Notes: generated by a model from the letters alone, not told the origin. A stretch of 64,000 bases of DNA from Kaistia algarum (GCF_026343945.1 NZ_JAPKNJ010000001.1:1302001-1366000); one strand, 5' to 3'; positions 16,314-23,950 are shown, counted from the first letter of the stretch. Translations and numbers: made by a program.

Positions 16314-17357
16314 TCAGTTCGCCGGGATCCAGGGCGCCGTCGCCGCGTCGCTCTTGCCGAAGGCCGGGAGCTTGGCGTTCAGATCCTCGACTGTCCTGAT
16401 CGCATTGTCGCGCAGATCCTTCTGCGTGATCAGGACGGGCTTGACGACGATGCTGTGGCCCGGATCTTCGCCGGCGATCAGCTTGGCCACGGCGCGAACC
16501 GACACCGCACCGACGACGGCCGGGTTGGTTGCGGCGGTGGCGACCCAGGGGCTGCCCTCGGCAGCGATCTCGGTGATGTCCGCCGTCGATACGTCGGCCG
16601 AATAGATCTTCACCTTGTCGGAGATGCCGGCCTCGTCCGTCGCGAGCTTCACGCCGCGGGCAAACTCGTCATAGGGGGCAAACACGACAGTGATGTCGGG
16701 ATTGGCCTGGAACGCGGCCTTGGTCTGGTCGGCGGTCGACGTCGCGGTCGTGTCGTTCACCGCGCCCCAGCGCGCCTTCTCGACGATGCCGGGATTGGCC
16801 TTCTTGACCTCGTCCCAGATCTCGTTGCGGCGATCGAGCGGCGCGAAGCCGGCGACATAGACATAGCCGGCATTGAACGCGGTGCCGTTATCGGCAAGCG
16901 CCTGGCCGAGCGCGGCCTTGGCCAGTTCATGGTCGGACTGCTCGACCTGCGGAATCTTCGGATTGTCGAGATTGACGTCGAAGGCGACGACCTTGATGCC
17001 GGCGTCGAGCGCCTTCTGCGCGACGTCCTTCAGCGCTTCGGGCTGGCCATGGTCGATGATGATGCCCTGGACGCCGAGATTGATCGCCTGCTCGACCTGC
17101 TCGCGCTGCGCGGCAGCGTCCTGGCGGCCGGAGAAGATCTGGAGGTCGATGCCGAGCGCCTTGGCCTGAGCCTGCGCGCCCGACTGATAGGCCTGGAAGA
17201 AATCGCCGCCCGAGATGAAGGTAACGAGCGCGACCTTGACGCCGCCCTTGTCGAAGGGGGCCGGAGCGCCGGCGATGCCGTCGGCATGGGCGACCGCGCC
17301 GAGCAGCGAGCCGGCGAGCAGGCCCGCGCCGACGAGCCGAAGAATGGAACGCTTCAT
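16314..17357 (-). CDS. Second CUT2-type periplasmic binding protein, without its own transporter
   Basis: 347 residues, signal peptide MKRSILRLVGAGLLAGSLL ending near VAHADG, then the RbsB-like fold. It is a clear paralogue of the 9243-10283 protein: same mature start GIAGAPAPFDKGGVK, same VYVAGFAPLDRR, DEFARGVKLA and SPWVATAATNPAVVG segments and the same C-terminus. GGGAGAGA 7 bases before ATG 17357 is a strong ribosome site. No ATPase or permease accompanies it; it is monocistronic, ended by a terminator, and divergent from mtnB. I infer that it feeds the transporter at 11749-14294 with a related ligand. Confidence 0.83.
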   Translation of the reverse strand: MKRSILRLVGAGLLAGSLLGAVAHADGIAGAPAPFDKGGVKVALVTFISGGDFFQAYQSGAQAQAKALGIDLQIFSGRQDAAAQREQVEQAINLGVQGIIIDHGQPEALKDVAQKALDAGIKVVAFDVNLDNPKIPQVEQSDHELAKAALGQALADNGTAFNAGYVYVAGFAPLDRRNEIWDEVKKANPGIVEKARWGAVNDTTATSTADQTKAAFQANPDITVVFAPYDEFARGVKLATDEAGISDKVKIYSADVSTADITEIAAEGSPWVATAATNPAVVGAVSVRAVAKLIAGEDPGHSIVVKPVLITQKDLRDNAIRTVEDLNAKLPAFGKSDAATAPWIPAN

Positions 17358-17613
17358 GTATGTCTCTCCCGATGGTCGTTTCTTTTGGGGCTCGCCGTCG
17401 AGGGCGCGCCGCTTGCGCTCAACGAACAGCCCAAAAGGGGTGAACTGGCAATCATTTTTTGATACAGCGGCAGAATGGTGCCGCGAAACGAAGGATTTTC
17501 TATTTGCGGCGCGAGAATTGGCAAATTCCGCCTCGGATAGGCGGGGGTTGCGGCGTTAGCTGAGGAAATAACGTGGCCGCCGTCAGGCGGCACCGTTGCT
17601 GTGGAGGTTTTGC
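17358..17613. promoter_or_regulatory. Divergent mtnB / binding-protein promoter region with dyads
   Basis: 256 bases. GAATTGGCAAATTC at 17515-17528 is a 14-base dyad with 12 matching positions, a likely repressor site. Two small hairpins follow in the mtnB leader: 17528-17533 with 17539-17544, and GCCGCC at 17576-17581 with GGCGGC at 17586-17591 around GTCA, ending 11 bases before the GGAGG ribosome site of mtnB. A leader-type control is possible; I cannot match it to a known SAM-sensing riboswitch. Confidence 0.4.
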
Positions 17614-18264
17614 ATGGCCAGCACCGTGCTTCTGGCGAGCGGATCAGGCGACGAGGCGCGCGCGGTTGCCGAGGTGATCGCAGCCGGCCGGAGCGCGGCG
17701 TCGCGGCATTGGGTGCCTGCGACCTCCGGGAATTTCTCGGTCCGGATCGATGCTGAGCGGATCGCCATTACGCGCTCAGGCGTCGACAAGGGCGCCCTCC
17801 AGAGCGCCGACATCCTGATCCAGCCCCTGAACACGCCGCTACTGCCGCGCTCATCGGCCGAAGCCCCGCTTCATGTTGCGCTCTATCGCCAGCATCCCGA
17901 GATCGGCGCTATCTTCCATGCGCACAGCCCGGCGGCGACGGTGCTTTCGCGCCTCGCCGAACCGGCGGGCCGTATCCTCCTGACGGGCTGGGAACTGCAG
18001 AAAGCGCTGAGCGGCGTGCGGACGCACGAAGCCATTGTGGAAGTTCCGGTCTTCGCCAATGAGCAGGACACGGATGCACTGGCGACGCGGGTGGAGGCGC
18101 GCATGGCCGAGACCGGCTCCGCCTTCCATCCGGCGCCCGGATACCTACTTTCGGGACATGGCCTCTATGCCTGGGGCGGCACGTCCGCCGACGCGGCTCG
18201 CCATCTCGAAGCCCTGGAAGCCCTGTTCGAATTTGAACTTTCCTACCGGAGATTCACGCCATGA
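17614..18264 (+). CDS. mtnB: Methylthioribulose-1-phosphate dehydratase
   Basis: 216 residues of the class II aldolase/adducin fold. ATSGNFSVR is the phosphate-binding loop, the zinc ligands are His102 and His104 (IFHAHSP) and His182 (LLSGHGLYAWGG), and Glu83 in SAEAPLH is the expected catalytic residue. MtnB dehydrates methylthioribulose 1-phosphate to the diketo compound. GGAGG at 17603-17607 supports ATG 17614 rather than the upstream frame. Its stop overlaps the mtnD start (ATGA), which makes the MtnB assignment much stronger than that of a fuculose- or deoxyribulose-phosphate aldolase. mtnC, which should act between the two enzymes, is not here. Confidence 0.88.
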   Translation: MASTVLLASGSGDEARAVAEVIAAGRSAASRHWVPATSGNFSVRIDAERIAITRSGVDKGALQSADILIQPLNTPLLPRSSAEAPLHVALYRQHPEIGAIFHAHSPAATVLSRLAEPAGRILLTGWELQKALSGVRTHEAIVEVPVFANEQDTDALATRVEARMAETGSAFHPAPGYLLSGHGLYAWGGTSADAARHLEALEALFEFELSYRRFTP

Positions 18265-18818
18265 CGACGCTGACCATCTATCCCGACACCAACCCGGACC
18301 ATCCCGACGTCGTCACGTCGGATCCGGCCGAGATCACCAAGCTGCTGAACTCGGTCGGCGTCGCCTTCGAGCGCTGGAAGGCCAGCGTCGAGCTGCCCGA
18401 GAACGCCACGCCGGATCAGGTCATCGCCGCCTACAAGCCCGAGGTGGACCGCCTTTCAGCCGCTGCCGGCTACCAGACAGTCGATGTCATCCGCATCACC
18501 CCCGACAATCCCAACAAGGATGCGCTGCGCGCCAAGTTCCTGGACGAGCACACCCATGACGAGGACGAAGTCCGCTTCTTCGTCGAGGGGTCCGGCGCGT
18601 TCTACCTGCATCTCGCCGACAAGGTCTATCAGGTCGTCTGCACGCGCGACGACCTCTTGTCGGTGCCGGCTGGCACGCTGCACTGGTTCGACATGGGCCC
18701 GGAGCCGCGTTTCACCTGCATCCGCCTGTTCATCACGCCGGACGGCTGGGTGGCGAAGTTCACCGGCGACAAGATCTCATCGCTGATCCCGCGCTTCGGC
18801 GAACAGATCGCGGCATAA
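18261..18818 (+). CDS. mtnD: Acireductone dioxygenase
   Basis: 185 residues, cupin fold. The metal ligands His97, His99, Glu103 and His141 (DEHTHDEDEVR and GTLHWFDMG) sit one residue from the positions known in the Klebsiella enzyme. With Fe2+ it converts acireductone to the keto-acid of methionine and formate; with Ni2+ the same protein gives methylthiopropionate, CO and formate. It is coupled to mtnB by overlap. The presence of nickel genes 3 kb downstream makes metal identity a real question. Confidence in the family is very high. Confidence 0.93.
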   Translation: MTTLTIYPDTNPDHPDVVTSDPAEITKLLNSVGVAFERWKASVELPENATPDQVIAAYKPEVDRLSAAAGYQTVDVIRITPDNPNKDALRAKFLDEHTHDEDEVRFFVEGSGAFYLHLADKVYQVVCTRDDLLSVPAGTLHWFDMGPEPRFTCIRLFITPDGWVAKFTGDKISSLIPRFGEQIAA

Positions 18819-18861
18819 GGCGCGACGCACCCGCCAGAAGCGTCGGCGCCGATGGGCAAGC

Positions 18862-18897
18862 CCCTCACCCCAACCCTCTCCCGCTAGCGGGTGAGGG
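18862..18897. repeat. Intergenic palindrome after mtnD
   Basis: CCCTCACCC (18862-18870) pairs with GGGTGAGGG (18889-18897) and encloses the palindrome CCGCTAGCGG (18881-18890). It resembles the common CCCTCTCCC-type dispersed element also seen at 30895-30918. The rest of the 224-base mtnD-deaminase gap shows no gene. Confidence 0.6.
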
Positions 18898-19042
18898 AGG
18901 GACCTGCTTCTCTTTCCCGCGCGCATCGGTTCCGCGTTTCCTCGCGAAACCGCACATCGCACCGTCGCTTGCCGCCAATCTCGGCTTGCGCCTTCGCCAA
19001 TCCATTGCAAATCTGGCCGCCTTTCGAAGAAGGCCGGATTTC

Positions 19043-20386
19043 ATGGTTAGACAGCTCCTCCACAGCGCTACCCTCCTCACCGTCGACGACAGCGACCGCG
19101 TCATTGATGATGGCTGGCTGATCATCGAGGACGGACGTATCGCCGAAATCGGGGGCGGAACGCGAAAGCCAGGGCCAAGTGGTTTCGACGAGGTGATCGA
19201 TCTTTCCGGGCATCTGCTTATGCCCGGGCTCGTCAATGCCCATACCCATAGCGCGATGATCCTCTTCCGCGGACACGCCGAAGGCCAGAGCCTCCTCACC
19301 ATGGAGGGCTGGTACAATGCGATCCGCGAGCCGGAACTCGCCATGATCGCCGAGGACATGGCGCCGGCCGTCGCGCTCTCGTGCGCCGAAATGGCGCTTT
19401 CCGGCACCACTACCTTCTGCGACCAGTATTTCTTCGCCGAGGAGATTGCGGCGGCCGCGGCGAGGGCGGGGCTCCGCGCCGTCATTGCCTATGGCATCGT
19501 TCAGCTCGGGGACGAGGTGCGCGGCACCGAAGAGCTCGCCAAGGCCTCGGCCTTTGTCGAGGGCCAGCGCTCTGCCGACGGCCGCGTCATTCCCTGGTTC
19601 GGGCCGCATGCCCCTTATGTCGACAATTCCGAGGCGCTGCTCACCGAGGAGGTGAAGGTCGCCAACCGGCTCGGCTGCGGCATCCACCTGCATATGGCCT
19701 GCGGACCGGAGGACAATGAACTGACGCTGGCGCGCTACGGCACCACCGCGTCCGTCGCGCTGGAGAAGGCCGGCTTCTTCAATGGCCGCATCCACGCGGC
19801 CCATTGCCTCGATTTGTCAGCCGAGGATATCGCGGTTTTTGCCCGCGCCGAAGCCGCCTCGGTCGCTCACTGCGCCTCGGCAGGACTCCGCTCCGGACGC
19901 GAGGCGATCTGCCCCGTTGTGCCGCTTCGAGAGGCCGGCGTCACCGTCGCGCTGGGGACCGACAATGTCGCCGCCAACAATGCCTATGACATGATCGCCG
20001 AGATGCGTGTCGCCGGTCTCGTCGCTTCGCATCGCGAGGGCCGAGCGCAGCCGATTTCGTCGCGCGAACTGGTTCGCATGGCGACGATCGAAGGGGCGAA
20101 GGCCCTCGGCCTCGAGCATGAGATCGGCAGCCTGGAAGCGGGCAAGGCGGCGGATCTGGTGGCCATCGACATTTCTGGGCCCGGCTACTCCAACACGCCG
20201 GATGCAGCGACGCTACTCATCTATTCGGGCTCCGGCCGCGATGTCCGCCATGTCTGGGTCGCAGGAGAGCGACTGGTACGCGATCGCCGACTGACCCGGC
20301 GCGCGTTCGCCGAAATCCGCGCCGATTACGACGCCTCCTATCGAATCTTCTGGCAGCGCGTTCAAGCTGCGAAGGAGGCCGCGTGA
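19043..20386 (+). CDS. Amidohydrolase of the MTA/SAH deaminase family
   Basis: 447 residues. An N-terminal composite domain precedes the metallo-barrel. Metal ligands are His67/His69 (LVNAHTHSAM), a His in GIHLHMACG, a His in AAHCLDLS and an Asp in ALGTDNVAANNAYDM; the last segment resembles the GTDGAASNN signature of 5'-methylthioadenosine/S-adenosylhomocysteine deaminases (COG0402). The predicted reaction is hydrolytic deamination of MTA to methylthioinosine. Other COG0402 enzymes (guanine, chlorohydrolase type) cannot be excluded by reading. ATG 19043 fits the family N-terminus. The next gene's start overlaps the stop. Location after mtnB-mtnD strongly supports a methylthio-nucleoside. Confidence 0.75.
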   Translation: MVRQLLHSATLLTVDDSDRVIDDGWLIIEDGRIAEIGGGTRKPGPSGFDEVIDLSGHLLMPGLVNAHTHSAMILFRGHAEGQSLLTMEGWYNAIREPELAMIAEDMAPAVALSCAEMALSGTTTFCDQYFFAEEIAAAAARAGLRAVIAYGIVQLGDEVRGTEELAKASAFVEGQRSADGRVIPWFGPHAPYVDNSEALLTEEVKVANRLGCGIHLHMACGPEDNELTLARYGTTASVALEKAGFFNGRIHAAHCLDLSAEDIAVFARAEAASVAHCASAGLRSGREAICPVVPLREAGVTVALGTDNVAANNAYDMIAEMRVAGLVASHREGRAQPISSRELVRMATIEGAKALGLEHEIGSLEAGKAADLVAIDISGPGYSNTPDAATLLIYSGSGRDVRHVWVAGERLVRDRRLTRRAFAEIRADYDASYRIFWQRVQAAKEAA

Positions 20387-21342
20387 TGGCCGCCCGCAAA
20401 CTCCTCGTCGACACGGATGGCGGCACCGACGATGCCATGGCGCTGGCGCTGCTCGCCGCAGGCGGCCGGGCGCCGGACTTCGTCACCACGGTCTTCGGCA
20501 ATGTAGCGCTGAAGCAGGCCACGGCGAACATATTGGCGACGCTGGCGGTATTCGGCATCGCAGCCCCGGTTCATGCTGGCGCCGATCGGCCGCTGATCGG
20601 CGCTGCGATCGATGCGAGCGACGTGCATGGCGAAGATGGGCTCGGCGGCGCGCCCCGACCCGCGCGAACTGCCAACATTGCGTCGGAGAATGGCGTCGAT
20701 TTCCTGCGGGCGACGCTGCGTGATGCAGCCAAGAGCGAACCGATCGACATCCTCGCGCTCGGGCCGCTCACCAATCTCGCCTTGGCGCTCCGGACGGAGC
20801 CAGCGCTCGTCGGCGGCATTGCCAGCCTGGTGATCATGGGCGGGACATCGCGCGGGCGCGGCAATGTCACGGGCGCGGCGGAATTCAACATCCTCGCCGA
20901 TCCGGAGGCAGCTGCGATCGTGCTGTCACTGCCGCTATCGACGGTATTGGTGCCCTGGGAGCCGTGCGTCGACGCGACGCTCACCGGCGCGGAACTCGAC
21001 GCGATGTTCGCCCGCGCTAAGCGCGGCGAGCGTTACGAGTTCCTCAAAGCGCTGGTCGACCAGTTGCGCCGCGTCACGATGGCCTATGGCAGCCCGGACG
21101 GCTTCGCGCCGCCCGATCCGCTCGCTGCCGCGATACTGCTCGACCCTGCGATCGCCACGACGATCATCAAGGCCGGCGTCACCGTCGAATGCGGCGGCAC
21201 GTTCGCGCGCGGCGCCACGATCTTCGATGAACCACCACGATGGGGATTGCCACCGATCGAGACGGTCGACGGCATAGACGTGCCGCGATTCAAGGCGATG
21301 TTCGCCTATGCGGTAGAGGTGCTCTGCGCCGACCGGCAATGA
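20386..21342 (+). CDS. Nucleoside hydrolase (inosine-uridine type fold)
   Basis: 318 residues. DTDGGTDDA at the N-terminus gives the Ca2+ ligands Asp9, Asp11, Asp15 and Asp16 of nucleoside hydrolases; LALGPLTNLALAL, VIMGGTSRGRGN and AAEFNILADPEAA are further family blocks. The late metal Asp is Asp244 in APPDPLAAA, but the preceding residue, His in typical inosine-uridine hydrolases, is Pro243. AAGGAGG at 20372-20378 selects ATG 20386; a GTG at 20383 is the alternative. It would cleave the N-glycosidic bond of the deaminase product, giving hypoxanthine and a free (methylthio)ribose, the substrate of MtnK. Substrate is inferred from context. Confidence 0.78.
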   Translation: MAARKLLVDTDGGTDDAMALALLAAGGRAPDFVTTVFGNVALKQATANILATLAVFGIAAPVHAGADRPLIGAAIDASDVHGEDGLGGAPRPARTANIASENGVDFLRATLRDAAKSEPIDILALGPLTNLALALRTEPALVGGIASLVIMGGTSRGRGNVTGAAEFNILADPEAAAIVLSLPLSTVLVPWEPCVDATLTGAELDAMFARAKRGERYEFLKALVDQLRRVTMAYGSPDGFAPPDPLAAAILLDPAIATTIIKAGVTVECGGTFARGATIFDEPPRWGLPPIETVDGIDVPRFKAMFAYAVEVLCADRQ

Positions 21343-21349
21343 ACCCGCC

Positions 21350-21370
21350 GCCGCAGGGCGCCCCTGCGCC
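21350..21370. terminator. Hairpin between convergent genes
   Basis: CGCAGGG at 21352-21358 pairs with CCCTGCG at 21362-21368 in the 31-base gap between the nucleoside hydrolase and the hupE-like gene. Confidence 0.5.
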
Positions 21371-21373
21371 GGA

Positions 21374-21976
21374 TCAGAGAAATCCGGTCAGGATGCCGAC
21401 GCCAGCAATCGCTGCCAGACCGCCGGCCGTACGCATGACGACAGGACCGTACTTTTCGCTGATCTTCCCGATCCCGAAGCCGACGGCGATGCCGGCGATG
21501 TGGAGCAGCGCTGTCGCGAGCATGAAGCCGGCAGCATAGGCGAGACCGCCAGCATCTTCCGGCATCTCCGCGCCATGAGCGTGTCCGTGGAAGATCGCGA
21601 AGAGCCCCACGAGACCCATAGCCGCCGCGATGGGCGCCTTGACGCCAAGGGCGACAATGGCTCCCAGCACGATGACCGAAAGCGCGATGCCTACCTCGAC
21701 AAAGGGAACGTTCACCCCGGCGATGCCCAGCGCGCCGCCGATCGCCATGACGACGACGAAGGTCGTGGGAACGGCCCAAAGTGCCCGTCCTCCCAGTTGC
21801 CAGGCAAAGATACCAACCATCACCATTGCCAGGATGTGGTCGAGACCATTGATCGGGTGCGAAAACCCATGAATGAAACCGCTGGTCTCGCCGACACCCG
21901 TGTGAGCGAAGGCCAGTGACGGGACAAGCAGCAGCGGCGCCGCCACGGCGAGCTTGCGAGCGATTGAACGGACCAT
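21374..21976 (-). CDS. hupE: HupE/UreJ-type nickel permease
   Basis: 200 residues with a cleavable signal peptide (cut after LAFA, leaving His25 as the first mature residue) and six further helices. The family's nickel motif HX5DH is present as His40 to Asp46-His47 in GFSHPINGLDHILAM, plus His36 and a second cluster FHGHAHGAE. Such proteins import Ni2+ for hydrogenase or urease. The GGGGAAG before ATG 21976 decides the start; the upstream frame is noise. It is transcribed behind nikR on the same strand, 85 bases apart, so it is a likely NikR target. No hydrogenase or urease gene is in the window. Confidence 0.85.
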   Translation of the reverse strand: MVRSIARKLAVAAPLLLVPSLAFAHTGVGETSGFIHGFSHPINGLDHILAMVMVGIFAWQLGGRALWAVPTTFVVVMAIGGALGIAGVNVPFVEVGIALSVIVLGAIVALGVKAPIAAAMGLVGLFAIFHGHAHGAEMPEDAGGLAYAAGFMLATALLHIAGIAVGFGIGKISEKYGPVVMRTAGGLAAIAGVGILTGFL

Positions 21977-22061
21977 GACGACTTCCCCTTCCGGCCCGAC
22001 AACCGGACCTTTCCACTGATTTGTGGCACAGCCGTCTTTAAGAGGAAACCGGAAAATCCTC

Positions 22062-22529
22062 TTACGATTTCGGCTCCGTCTTACCGGGCACATCATCATG
22101 ACCGTGCGAATGCGAATGATGTCCGCCCGGTTCGATCGGGACGATGTGGACATGGCCGAAACGGACCCCGCGCTGCGTCGTAACGCCGTCGGCGACCGCG
22201 CGCACGATGTCGATCGGGCCTTTCAGGATCGCGACCTCCAGGCAATCCTGGTGGCTGATATGAACGTGGAGGGTCGATACCGACAAATCGTGATGATGAT
22301 GCTGCGTCTCCGTCAGGCGGCGGGCGAGATCGCGGGTTTCGTGGTCATAGACGTAGGAAAGCGCAGCGAAACACTCTCCCTTGCTGTCCGTCTCGGCCGC
22401 CTTGTGCATCGACGAATCGCGGATCAGGTCGCGCAGCGCCTCGGATCGGCTGGTGTAACCGCGACGGGTGCAGAGCTGGTCGACGGTTGCCAGAAGTTCG
22501 TCGTCGAGGCTGATGGTTATGCGCTGCAA
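22062..22529 (-). CDS. nikR: Nickel-responsive transcriptional regulator NikR
   Basis: 155 residues. N-terminal ribbon-helix-helix (QRITISLDDELLATVDQL, SRSEALRDLIRD) and C-terminal ACT-like nickel domain with the four ligands His77, His88, His90 and Cys96 in TQHHHHDLS and LHVHISHQDC, each one residue from the E. coli positions. The start is a TTG at 22529 with AGGGAGAG upstream; the frame to 22676 has no homology. A His-rich tail (HHSHSHGHDD) extends past the usual end, adding possible metal-binding capacity. It represses nickel uptake when Ni2+ is sufficient, presumably hupE just downstream. Confidence 0.93.
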   Translation of the reverse strand: MQRITISLDDELLATVDQLCTRRGYTSRSEALRDLIRDSSMHKAAETDSKGECFAALSYVYDHETRDLARRLTETQHHHHDLSVSTLHVHISHQDCLEVAILKGPIDIVRAVADGVTTQRGVRFGHVHIVPIEPGGHHSHSHGHDDVPGKTEPKS

Positions 22530-22845
22530 GACGGGCTCTCCCTGGCTGATTGCCCCGACATTATTCGAGTTTCCGGGCGAGCGGCAGATCGCGCGCTGCA
22601 ACAGGTGTCGGCGCTGCCGGGTGCGAGGGTCCGGCAGCAAACACAGGCCGCTCGCCCGTGGCGTGAAAAAGCCCAAGGAATACCCGCCTGGGGAACAGTT
22701 TTTGAGCTTGCACTAAAACTAAGCGCCCATAGGATGAGCAGGTCTATCCGGGAGCCCCGTCTTCACGATGCGGCGCCTCTTGTGGATTATTCGAGAATGT
22801 GGCGTCGTTCGAACGTCACAGCCAATCGGCAGGGAGACCAGTTCG
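22530..22845. promoter_or_regulatory. Divergent nikR / nucleoside-transporter promoter region
   Basis: 316 bases without a gene. It holds the structured element at 22574-22658 and, nearer the transporter, an A/T-richer stretch around 22700-22735 (TTTTTGAGCTTGCAC then TAGGAT) that could be a plus-strand promoter. No NikR-type GTATGA/TCATAC pair is visible. Confidence 0.4.
22574..22658. other. Three-helix structured element, possible leader RNA or mosaic repeat
   Basis: 22574-22584 pairs perfectly with 22648-22658 (11 bp). Inside are a short hairpin (22584-22587 with 22596-22599) and a longer one (GCTGCCGG 22613-22620 with 22631-22638, extendable by GTGT 22605-22608 with ACAC 22641-22644). The result is a three-way junction on either strand. 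It would lie 45 bases before nikR or 188 bases before the transporter gene. It does not match a riboswitch I know. Confidence 0.45.
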
Positions 22846-23904
22846 ATGAAGAAGGTTTTGAAGGCGCTGACCCATGGAGCGGCGGCGCTGACGGTGGTTG
22901 CGGGCGTCGGTATGGCCGTTGCCCCGGCAAACGCCGAGACCAAATATACCAAGGAGAACCCGCTCAAGGTCGCGCTCGTGCTGAACGGCACGCTGGGCGA
23001 CAAGGCGTTCTTCGATTCGGCGCAGGACGGTATGAACCGCGCCATGAAGGACCTTCCGGTCACGGTGAAGACGATCGAGGCTGGCTACAATCGCGCCAGC
23101 TGGGAGCCGGCCTTGGCCGATGCCGCCGAAGGCGACTATGATCTGGTGATCGCCGGCACGTTCGACATGGCCGACCCGATGGCCGAAGTGGCCCCCGAGC
23201 ATCCCGACAAGAAGTTCGTCTATTTCGACAACGTCATGGACTATTCGAAGGGCTTCGAGAACGTGCTGTCGGTCCAGTACCGCACGTCGACGGCCGCCTA
23301 TCTGGCCGGCTACGCAGCCGCCAGCGTCTCGAAGACCGGCACGCTCGGCCAGATCCTCGGCACCGAAGGCTCCGTCATCCTCGAATTCGTCGTCGGCTTC
23401 GAGCAGGGCGCCAAGGCGGCCAAGCCGGACATCAAGCTGCTGCGCGCGACCGTCAATTCGGCCAATCCTTTCAGCGACCCGGCCAAGGGCAAGGAACTCG
23501 CTCTCGCCCAGATCCAGCAGGGCGCTGACGTGATCTTCCCGATCGCCGGCGGAACCGGCATCGGCGCGCTCCAGGCAGCGCGCGACTCCAAGGTCATGGC
23601 CATCGGCGTCGACGCCGACCAGGCGACGATCTTCTCGGCCACCGACATGGCCCAGGCCGATGTCATCATCACCTCGGTCGAGAAGCGCGTCGGCGACTCG
23701 CTCTACGTCATCCTGAAGCAGGCCGTTGACGGCACGGCCAAGTATGGCACCGCTTCGACCCTCGGCCTGCAGGAAGGTTCGACGGGTATCTCGAAGAACA
23801 AGTGGTACGAAGGCTTCGTCCCGGCCGACGTCCGCGCCAAGATCGATCAGGCGGAGAAGGACATCATCGCAGGCACGATCAAGGTCGACACGACCATGCA
23901 GTAA
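22846..23904 (+). CDS. BMP-family ABC transporter substrate-binding protein (nucleoside-like)
   Basis: 352 residues. Signal peptide from MKKVLKALTHG to about APANAE, without a lipobox cysteine. Family signatures include VALVLNGTLGDKAFFDSAQDG, DLVIAGTFDMADPMAEVAPEHPDKKFVYFD, YRTSTAAYLAGYAAAS, and IFPIAGGTGIGALQAA. BMP proteins mostly bind purine nucleosides (PnrA type) but some bind sugars or autoinducer-like molecules. AGGGAGA before ATG 22846 supports the start. Its own ATPase and two permeases follow after a strong hairpin. The nucleoside hydrolase and deaminase just upstream fit a nucleoside ligand. Confidence 0.87.
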   Translation: MKKVLKALTHGAAALTVVAGVGMAVAPANAETKYTKENPLKVALVLNGTLGDKAFFDSAQDGMNRAMKDLPVTVKTIEAGYNRASWEPALADAAEGDYDLVIAGTFDMADPMAEVAPEHPDKKFVYFDNVMDYSKGFENVLSVQYRTSTAAYLAGYAAASVSKTGTLGQILGTEGSVILEFVVGFEQGAKAAKPDIKLLRATVNSANPFSDPAKGKELALAQIQQGADVIFPIAGGTGIGALQAARDSKVMAIGVDADQATIFSATDMAQADVIITSVEKRVGDSLYVILKQAVDGTAKYGTASTLGLQEGSTGISKNKWYEGFVPADVRAKIDQAEKDIIAGTIKVDTTMQ

Positions 23905-23911
23905 GGCCTTT

Positions 23912-23950
23912 CGCCGCCCCGCCAGCGATTGCCGGCGGGGCGGCGATTTT
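23912..23950 (+). terminator. Terminator-like hairpin between binding protein and ATPase genes
   Basis: 23912-23923 pairs perfectly with 23934-23945 (12 bp, GC-rich, 10-base loop), followed by ATTTT. Partial termination here would lower expression of the ATPase and permeases relative to the binding protein. Confidence 0.75.

Noticed and set aside
14948..18264. 5-deoxyribose (DHAP shunt) kinase and aldolase instead of mtnK and mtnB
   Set aside because: The families are related, but mtnB overlaps mtnD, an acireductone dioxygenase with all metal ligands, which has no role in the shunt.
22574..22658. Purine or cobalamin riboswitch
   Set aside because: A three-way junction fits a purine riboswitch in outline, but the conserved junction bases are absent and that class is rare in alphaproteobacteria; the cobalamin core boxes are also missing.
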